From Pseudomonadota bacterium (GTDB taxonomy: Bacteria; Pseudomonadota; Gammaproteobacteria; Xanthomonadales; Rhodanobacteraceae), in assembly GCA_021827205.1 (NCBI GenBank), contig JAKAWV010000004.1, positions 1 through 64,000 of the forward strand: a stretch of DNA of 64,000 nt, in the 5' to 3' direction. The notes under the pieces were generated by a model. That model was given only the letters and a program-made list of their open reading frames with translations. It had not been told where the DNA came from and searched no databases. The position numbers were made by a program, and so were the translations under genes. Within the stretch, counting starts at the first letter, position 1, and each line of letters opens with the position of its first letter. Below are positions 57,648-64,000 of this stretch, in pieces.

Positions 57648-60600
57648 CAAGCACCTCCTGCACATTACGCAGCAGATCGGCCTCTTGATACGGTTTGCCC
57701 AGATAACGCTCCACGCCGATTTCGAGCGCACGCTGGCGATGTTTCTCGCCGCTGCGCGAGGTGATCATGATGATCGGCACACGCTTGAGGCGCGGATCGT
57801 TCTTCATGTGCGTGGCCAGCTCGTAGCCATCCATGCGCGGCATCTCGATGTCGAGCAGCATGACGTCCGGCGTGCGCTCCTGCAAGCGCTCCAGCGCATC
57901 AACACCATCCTTCGCGGTGATCACATCCATCTCCACGCGCTCGAGCACGCGCGAGGTGACCTTGCGCATGGTGATCGAATCATCCACCACCATCACCAGC
58001 GGTCGCGCGCGCGGCGCGGCATCAGATACGCCGATGGGCGCGATCGGCCGCTCCGCGTCGCCGCCCTCGGCCGCCGCTTGCACGACGGCATCGGCATATT
58101 GACCCAGCGCGGTGCCGCGCCTTACCAGGGGCGGCAAATCGAGAATGATCACCACCGAGCCATCGCCCATGATGGTGGCGCCAAAGAGGCCGGGCACCGA
58201 ACTGATCTGCGGGCCGACCGACTTGACCACGATTTCGCGCGAGCCGACGACCTGATCGACGTGCACTGCGGCGCGCAACTCCCCGCTGCGAATCAGCAAC
58301 AGCGGCAACTGTGGGTCGTCGCTGTGGCGCGTGCCCACGCCCAGCAAACGACCCAGTTCGTGGATCACGTAGCGCTCGCCGGCGTAGGTGTACATCGGTG
58401 CCGCATCGAGCATGCGCGCGGCGAGATCCTCGCGGGTGATGCGCGCCATGCCCTGCACCGAGGTCATCGGCACGGCAAACACCGACTCGCCCTGCTTGAT
58501 CAGGATCGCCTGCGTCACCGCCAAGGTGAATGGCAAGCGGATCTGGAAGCGCGTGCCCTGCCCGCGCACCGAGTCGATGGCCAGCGAGCCGCCGAGCTGC
58601 TTGATCTCGCTGGCCACGACGTCCATGCCCACGCCGCGACCGGCGATCTGCGTGATTTCGCCTGCCGTGGAAAAGCCGCTTTCGAGGATGAAGGCGTACA
58701 GGTCGCGATCGGAAAGCTCGGCATCGGCGCGCAGCAGGCCGCGCTCGATGGCCTTGCCGCGGATGGCATCACGATCGAGTCCGCGGCCGTCATCGCTGAC
58801 ATCCAGCAGCACCTCGGTGGCCTCGCGGCTGACGCGGATGGTGACCGTGCCTTCCTCGGGCTTGCCGGTGGCAGCACGCTCGGCGGCGGATTCGACGCCA
58901 TGCGCGACCGCGTTGCGCAGCATGTGCTCGAACGGCGCCTTCATGCGCTCCAGCAGGGTGCGATCCATTTCGCCATGCGCACCCTCGACGCGCAACTGCG
59001 CGCGCCGGCTCAAGTCCTGCGCGGCCTGGCGCAAGGTGCGGCGCAACGACGGCACCAGCGCCTCGAACGGCACCATGCGCGTGCGCATCAGTCCTTCCTG
59101 CAACTCGGAGCTGACCCGCGATTGTTGCAGCAGCAGGGTTTCGGACTGGCGCGTGGTGTCATCCAGCAAGCCCTGCAGCGAGGCCAGATCGGACACCGAC
59201 TCGGCCAGCGCGCGCGAATACTGCTGCAGTTGCGAGAAGCGGTCCAGTTCGAGCGGATCAAAGCCGCTGTCGTGCGCGGCGATCTGCTGCTCGCGCTGGA
59301 AGCGCGCGATGATCTGCGCCTCGGTTTCGATTTCAAGCTTGCGCAACTGGTCGCGCAGGCGCGCCACGGTCTGATCCAGCTCGACCAGGTTGAAGCGGAA
59401 GGTGGAAACCTGCTGCTCCAGACGCGAGCGGTAGATCGACACCTCGCCGGCCTGGTTGACCAGCGCGTCAAGCACATCCGAGCGCACGCGCACCATTTCC
59501 TGCGTGGCGCGCACGAGATCCTCGGCTTCGATCGGCGGCAGCGGCTGCAGCGGGACGCGCGCCACCTCGGCGGGGACGGGCACAACCGCGGGTTCGGCCG
59601 CAACGACGCGCGGAGCAGAGGCCGCGCCGACTTCGGCGAGGCGCTCGAACAAGGCGATGGCGTTGACCGGCAACGCCACGGCATGCCCCTGCCGCACACG
59701 CTCGACCAATTCGTGCAGGCGGTCAAAACCGCGCTCCAGCGAGGCAACCACGGCGGTATCGCCCAGACGACGACCGGCGGCCACGGCATCAAGCAGGCTT
59801 TCCATGGCATGTGCGAGATCGCCTACCGGCACGATGCCGGCCATGCGCGCGCCGCCCTTGAGGGTATGCAGATCGCGCTGCAAGCCGATCACCGCGTCGT
59901 GCACATCGGGCTGCGCACGCCATGCATTGAGGCGAGCATCAGCCTGATCAAGAATTTCCAAACCCTCCTGCACGAAGACTTCCAGCAGATCCGGATCGGA
60001 CTCGGCAAGTGCCAGATGCCCATCGGGTTGGGCATCATCCGGGAATGCCGGGATGGGCGCCTCAGGCAAACGCGCGCTGGCAGCGAGTGCGGGCTCGTGT
60101 TGCGGGTAAAGCTGCTCGAAGGCGGGTACCGCGTCGTACGCTTCGGCATCGCGCGCATCCGCGTCGCGCGAGTCCAGATCGGACAGCGGCGTGAATTCTG
60201 CTTGCACGGCATCGCTTGGCTCGCGCTGCTCCGCATCCGACAGGACTTCTTGCGGCACCCCTGCGCTGGATTCCGTGCTTGCAGCTTGCAGGTCCTGCAG
60301 CAGCAGGCGGGTTAGCGGATCGTCGGCGAGGGCACCCACATCCGGCGCCGCGGGCGGGGCCTCGATGTCGGGTTCCGGGCTCTGCCGCGTGAGGTCGGCC
60401 AGCCAGGTTTCCACGGCTTGATCGGCCGCGGCGCGCGTGGCTTGGGCATGCTCGGCTTCGCGACGCTCGGCCTCCAAACGTTCAATTTCCGCGCGTTCGG
60501 CTTCAAATTGCGCGACTGCGCTGCGCTCGGCTTCGACACGCTCAGCCGCAAACCGCGCGGCCTCGGCGCGCTCAATCTCGGCGCGCTCTGCTGCAAGGCG

Positions 60601-63600
60601 TTCGGTTTCGCGACGTTCGGCTTCGATGTGCTCGGCCTCGACACGTGCAGCTTCAGCGCGCGCAGACTCCACACGCTCGGCCTCGATGCGCGCCGCTTCA
60701 ACACGCTCCGCCTCGGCACGTTCGACTTCATGCGCATCATCGGCATGCACGCCGACACCATAGATCGCACCGGCATGCTCGGGCTCGGGCAGCGCATCGC
60801 GCAGCTCGGCGAGTCGGGCCGCGAGCGCATCGGAATCAGGTACTTCGGGTCGCTCACGGTCGTACTCGGCCATGATCTGCGTGATCAATGCCGCGGCTTC
60901 GCCCAGCGCCTCACGCCCGTCTGCGGGCATGGGCTCGGCGCTGCCACGCAAGCGCTTGAGGTAGGTTTCCAGCGGTGCCAACACGTGGCCGATCACCGGG
61001 ATATCGACCATGGCGATGGCGCCGTTGAGTGTATGCACGGCGCGCAACAGCGGTTCGCTGACACCGCGATCACCGGGCGCTGCCAGCCACGCCTGTATGA
61101 TGTCCAGATGCTGCGCGGTTTCGCTGCGCAGGATTTCCAGCAGCACTGCATCGATGGGCGGCAACAACGGCGTGCTGATTGCAATGGGCGCAAGTGCTGC
61201 AGCCGGTTCTGTTGATACTTCCGACTCTGGCGCAAGCATGGGCTGTGGGTGCGGCTGCCAGACACGACGCGTGACGCTGCGTCGCTGCACGCTGGGCGCG
61301 GCTTGCGCGAAATCATCGAGTTGCGCGGCCTCGCCACTGCTGAGGCGATCAGCGGCCTGCATGATCGCCGGCAGTGGCGCCCAGGCCTGCGCGCCCTGCA
61401 GCGAGCTTTGCACGGCCGGCAAGGCGGCAATGGCGTGCCTGACCAGCGCCTGCACCATCGGGCCGGGCGGCACACTGCGATCAAGCACGCGGTTGAGCAG
61501 GTTTTCCACCTTCCAGGCGAACTCGCCCAACTCCATGGCACCCACCAGGCGCCCGGAGCCTTTCAGCGTGTGGAAGGCGCGACGCATGTTGCGCAAGGTA
61601 TCCAGATCATCCGGGTTGGACAGCCAGGCATCGAGGCCGCTGTTGAGCGCCTGGATTTCCTCGCCGACTTCCTCGATGAACACCTCGCGGATCTCGGCAT
61701 CGGCGGCCTCGCCGTCCTGGCGGAAGCCAGCCAACGGCGTGGCGTCTGCGGGAACGGCCTCCTCGATTTCCTCGGTGATCTCGACCCATTCGCCGAGACC
61801 CTCGCCGGGCTCGGGCAATTCAGCCTGCGGCGGTGCGGTGGGCTCGGTGCTGGCGAAGCGCAACCCCGCCAGATCCTGGCTCGGCGTGGGCACGGCCGTG
61901 GCGCTGCCGATCAGCAGGTCGTCGACACCACTGCCGGAAACCACGCTGACCGCTTCGCTCAGGCTGTGCGCGCCGTGCGATGCGACATGCGTGTCCTCGG
62001 TTTCCGCAGGCATGGCGCGCAGGGCCGGCGCCGGCCAGTAGCCCAGCGCGGCGAGGCTGCGTTGGGTGACATCGAGGATGCGCTCGCGCTGCGGGCGCTG
62101 CTCGCGTACCGCTTCCAGAAAATACTCGACCGAGGCCAGCGCGTCAGCGAGCAGATCCATTTGCTCGGCCGTGGGCACGCGCCGGTCGGCGACCAGTTCG
62201 TTGTGCACGAAGCGGCCAATGGCCTCGACCAGAGCCGGCAACCGCGGCACGTCGAGCATGCGCAGCGCACCCACCAGTTCGTCCAGCAGCGCCGGCACGG
62301 CGGCCACGCGCGCGTGCACCCAGGGTGATTCGATGAAAGCCACCAGATCGTCCTTGACCCGCGCCAGATTGGCGGAGGCTTCCTTGAGCACGATATCGAG
62401 CAGGCGTCGCGCCTCGGCCTTGGGCAGTTGCAATCCCGCATCCTCGCCACTTTCGGCGCCGAGGCGATCGATGTGATCATCCAGCGAGGATTCGACGTAC
62501 AACAGGGCGCCGGCGACATCGAGCAAGGTCGCTTCGTCCACCGTGCGCGCGCCCGCGGCAAGCTGCGCGACGGTTTCGCGCTGCTCGTGCACCACGCGTC
62601 GCGGTACATTGAGGCCAAGCATGCCCAGCGTATCGGCGACGCGCGCCAGCGCATCGGCCTCGCCGGCGAGCTGGCGCGGATCGTGTTCGACGTTGCGCAG
62701 GTAGAGATCCAGCGCGTCCTTGACGCGCAGCAGATCTTCCTTGATGGCGCGCGCCACGGTGTCCAGCAGCATGCGGTTGTGACCAGCCAGCGCGCCTTCG
62801 GCATGCGCGATTTCGCGCTGCGAGGGCAGCAGGCGATCAAGCCGGTAGGTGTCGTAAATCGCGGCCAGGCGTTCACTGCCCGGGCGCGCGTGCGCCACGT
62901 AGTACAGCAGGCTGCGCGCCAGTTCCTCGGATTCGCCGCGGGCAAGCGCGGTTTCGCCCTCTTCGATCAGTGCGCGCACGTTGCGATCGACTTTGCCGAT
63001 CAGCTTCCTGACCTCGACGCTGTGCTCATCCAGCAGACCGCGTTCGAGGCCTTCGGCCACGCCACCCGCGATCCACCACAGACGCCGACCGGGCAACGAA
63101 TAGCACTGCGCGCTGATGCCATCGAGTACGCCGCGCATCGTGGCGAGATGGCGCGCGGCATCACCCTGGTTGCGAATCCATGCCAGCAACGGCAGTTGCA
63201 GTTGCGTGCGCAGCACGGCCAGTGCGCGCTGCTGCGCGGCCGGCGCCGGAGCCGCGGTCAGACCGGGCACGAACGACGGCAACTCGGCATTGAGATCGGG
63301 CATGAACAGCGCGGTCTCGCCGATCTGCGCCTCACCGCGACAGCCGCGCAGTTCATTGAGCAGCGGCAGTAGCACCAGCGGCACGTCGCGGTGCCCGCCC
63401 TGCAGGCGTTCGAGGTAATCAGGCAACTGCATCATGCCGCGCATCAGCACGGCAAATGCAGCGTTGCGGTCCGGTACCGCAGCGTCGAGCAGCGACTTTG
63501 CCAACTGCTCCATTTCCTCGGCGACCATGGCCGCGCCGTACAGTTCGACCATGCGCAACGTGCCATGCACCTGGTGCAGATAAGTCGCGCAAAAACGCAT

Positions 63601-63726
63601 CTGGCTGGTGTCGGCCTGATCCTGGACAAAGGCTTCGAGCGAGAGTCGCGCCTGGCGCAGGGTCTCGTCGAGTTCACTCTTGACCCAGCCCAGGGTGGTG
63701 AAGTCGAGATCTTCGTCGAGTCGCAT
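57631..63726 (-). CDS. chpA: ChpA: hybrid CheA-type kinase of the type IV pilus system
   Basis: A 2031-residue multidomain kinase controlling twitching motility. Hpt-like histidine segments lie near residues 50-60 (LHQVHGTLRMV), 715-727 (FHTLKGSGRLVG), 895-907 (VHTLNGAIAMVD) and 1284-1295 (LHTLKGGARMAG). Next come a dimerisation helix (about 1415-1490), an HATPase domain (about 1590-1720: MLRNAVAHGVES; DDGRGLDRD; GRGVGMDVV), a CheW-like domain (about 1722-1865) and a C-terminal receiver (about 1905-2031: MVVDDSITMRK; LLDIEMPRMDG; LGKPYQE). An insert at about 999-1102 is almost pure Glu/Arg/Ala in a repeating EAERVEAAR pattern, probably a long single helix. Confidence 0.93.
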   Translation of the reverse strand: MRLDEDLDFTTLGWVKSELDETLRQARLSLEAFVQDQADTSQMRFCATYLHQVHGTLRMVELYGAAMVAEEMEQLAKSLLDAAVPDRNAAFAVLMRGMMQLPDYLERLQGGHRDVPLVLLPLLNELRGCRGEAQIGETALFMPDLNAELPSFVPGLTAAPAPAAQQRALAVLRTQLQLPLLAWIRNQGDAARHLATMRGVLDGISAQCYSLPGRRLWWIAGGVAEGLERGLLDEHSVEVRKLIGKVDRNVRALIEEGETALARGESEELARSLLYYVAHARPGSERLAAIYDTYRLDRLLPSQREIAHAEGALAGHNRMLLDTVARAIKEDLLRVKDALDLYLRNVEHDPRQLAGEADALARVADTLGMLGLNVPRRVVHEQRETVAQLAAGARTVDEATLLDVAGALLYVESSLDDHIDRLGAESGEDAGLQLPKAEARRLLDIVLKEASANLARVKDDLVAFIESPWVHARVAAVPALLDELVGALRMLDVPRLPALVEAIGRFVHNELVADRRVPTAEQMDLLADALASVEYFLEAVREQRPQRERILDVTQRSLAALGYWPAPALRAMPAETEDTHVASHGAHSLSEAVSVVSGSGVDDLLIGSATAVPTPSQDLAGLRFASTEPTAPPQAELPEPGEGLGEWVEITEEIEEAVPADATPLAGFRQDGEAADAEIREVFIEEVGEEIQALNSGLDAWLSNPDDLDTLRNMRRAFHTLKGSGRLVGAMELGEFAWKVENLLNRVLDRSVPPGPMVQALVRHAIAALPAVQSSLQGAQAWAPLPAIMQAADRLSSGEAAQLDDFAQAAPSVQRRSVTRRVWQPHPQPMLAPESEVSTEPAAALAPIAISTPLLPPIDAVLLEILRSETAQHLDIIQAWLAAPGDRGVSEPLLRAVHTLNGAIAMVDIPVIGHVLAPLETYLKRLRGSAEPMPADGREALGEAAALITQIMAEYDRERPEVPDSDALAARLAELRDALPEPEHAGAIYGVGVHADDAHEVERAEAERVEAARIEAERVESARAEAARVEAEHIEAERRETERLAAERAEIERAEAARFAAERVEAERSAVAQFEAERAEIERLEAERREAEHAQATRAAADQAVETWLADLTRQSPEPDIEAPPAAPDVGALADDPLTRLLLQDLQAASTESSAGVPQEVLSDAEQREPSDAVQAEFTPLSDLDSRDADARDAEAYDAVPAFEQLYPQHEPALAASARLPEAPIPAFPDDAQPDGHLALAESDPDLLEVFVQEGLEILDQADARLNAWRAQPDVHDAVIGLQRDLHTLKGGARMAGIVPVGDLAHAMESLLDAVAAGRRLGDTAVVASLERGFDRLHELVERVRQGHAVALPVNAIALFERLAEVGAASAPRVVAAEPAVVPVPAEVARVPLQPLPPIEAEDLVRATQEMVRVRSDVLDALVNQAGEVSIYRSRLEQQVSTFRFNLVELDQTVARLRDQLRKLEIETEAQIIARFQREQQIAAHDSGFDPLELDRFSQLQQYSRALAESVSDLASLQGLLDDTTRQSETLLLQQSRVSSELQEGLMRTRMVPFEALVPSLRRTLRQAAQDLSRRAQLRVEGAHGEMDRTLLERMKAPFEHMLRNAVAHGVESAAERAATGKPEEGTVTIRVSREATEVLLDVSDDGRGLDRDAIRGKAIERGLLRADAELSDRDLYAFILESGFSTAGEITQIAGRGVGMDVVASEIKQLGGSLAIDSVRGQGTRFQIRLPFTLAVTQAILIKQGESVFAVPMTSVQGMARITREDLAARMLDAAPMYTYAGERYVIHELGRLLGVGTRHSDDPQLPLLLIRSGELRAAVHVDQVVGSREIVVKSVGPQISSVPGLFGATIMGDGSVVIILDLPPLVRRGTALGQYADAVVQAAAEGGDAERPIAPIGVSDAAPRARPLVMVVDDSITMRKVTSRVLERVEMDVITAKDGVDALERLQERTPDVMLLDIEMPRMDGYELATHMKNDPRLKRVPIIMITSRSGEKHRQRALEIGVERYLGKPYQEADLLRNVQEVLGGQHA

Positions 63727-63786
63727 GATGTGCCTCTGGGATCGATGACCGGCTGCGTGAACGCGGGGCTGGGCGCTTGCCGGCGC

Positions 63787-64000
63787 TCAGCCGCGACGCT
63801 GATAGGCCAGCGTGCCCTGCCAGGCTACCCGCGTCAGCGCGGGATGGCTCCAGCTGGTGACCTCGCCGGGCCCGATCAGCAGCAGGCCCTCTGGTTCAAG
63901 GAGACCCGCCAGTCCGTCCAGCAACTCGCGGCGACGCTCGCGCGCGAAGTACATGAGCACGTTCTGGCAGAAAATCAGATTCAGGCGCTGCAGCGGCGCC
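63787..64000 (-). CDS. pilK: CheR-type methyltransferase PilK, C-terminal part
   Basis: The last 71 codons of a CheR-family enzyme, truncated by the window edge. NLIFCQNVLMYFARERRREL and GLLEPEGLLLIGPGEVTSW match the CheR catalytic C-terminus. It methylates the pilus chemoreceptor PilJ. It lies directly upstream of chpA, the usual pilK position. Its stop is 60 bases before the chpA start. Confidence 0.88.
   Translation of the reverse strand, partial: APLQRLNLIFCQNVLMYFARERRRELLDGLAGLLEPEGLLLIGPGEVTSWSHPALTRVAWQGTLAYQRRG

Noticed and set aside
57499-60315. 938-residue plus-strand open frame
   Set aside because: It is antisense to chpA in a GC-rich genome, with His/Arg/Gln-rich composition and no domain; a shadow of the real gene.

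Overview
The window is GC-rich, densely coded chromosomal DNA from a gammaproteobacterium. It most resembles the Xanthomonadales/Lysobacterales (Rhodanobacteraceae-like). The pointers are a copL-copA-copB copper locus, a pilK-chpA-chpB-chpC twitching chemosensory cluster, divergent ppsR/ppsA, and DUF1249, DUF2058 and Slp proteins. The taxonomic placement is inference; no rRNA gene is present.

Layout. 1-4560: the edge of a possible IS3-type transposase, then a minus-strand sulfur operon (cysteine desulfurase, ArsR-rhodanese repressor, DsrE, SQR-like flavoprotein, SHOCT protein, Met-rich dihaem cytochrome) behind a promoter with an inverted-repeat operator. 5-9.4 kb: a lipoprotein alpha-amylase and an exported S9 peptidase. 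9.4-13.5 kb: copper resistance (copL, copA, copB, cytochrome c). 13.6-25.6 kb: housekeeping genes (rlmJ, slp, DUF2058, slyX, UDP-glucose dehydrogenase, FKBP), a tRNA-Ala/Glu/Asp cluster, ppsR/ppsA, a methyltransferase and NDH-2. 25.7-30.5 kb: a pyroglutamate operon (pxpB, pxpC, pxpA, DUF969, DUF979, pcp). 30.6-31.7 kb: a foreign-looking island with two attC-like elements, two small genes and a truncated gene start.

31.8-40.3 kb is the most striking block: a complete six-gene operon with the order and protein types of fapA-fapF, the functional amyloid system known from Pseudomonas. It contains two three-repeat amyloid subunits, a C39 peptidase, a FapE-like protein and a coiled-coil/beta-barrel exporter. 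A near-perfect sigma-54 promoter lies just upstream of the first gene, and a VpsR-like sigma-54 activator gene sits upstream on the same strand. Between activator and operon are an unrecognised secreted protein gene and a 134-bp nest of inverted repeats.

40.9-64 kb: rimO, a dienelactone hydrolase, a HIT protein, tesB, a probably frameshifted pseudouridine synthase, OmpA with a polyproline linker, prpD, a LigB-type dioxygenase, a yybP-ykoY (Mn2+) riboswitch with a TerC-family exporter, fadH, prpC and prpB. The window ends in the chemosensory cluster: chpC, a chpB with a very long linker, a 2031-residue chpA, and the end of pilK.

Themes are surface attachment (Fap amyloid plus pilus chemosensing), metal handling (Cu, Mn), sulfide/sulfane-sulfur handling, and peptide, pyroglutamate and propionate catabolism.
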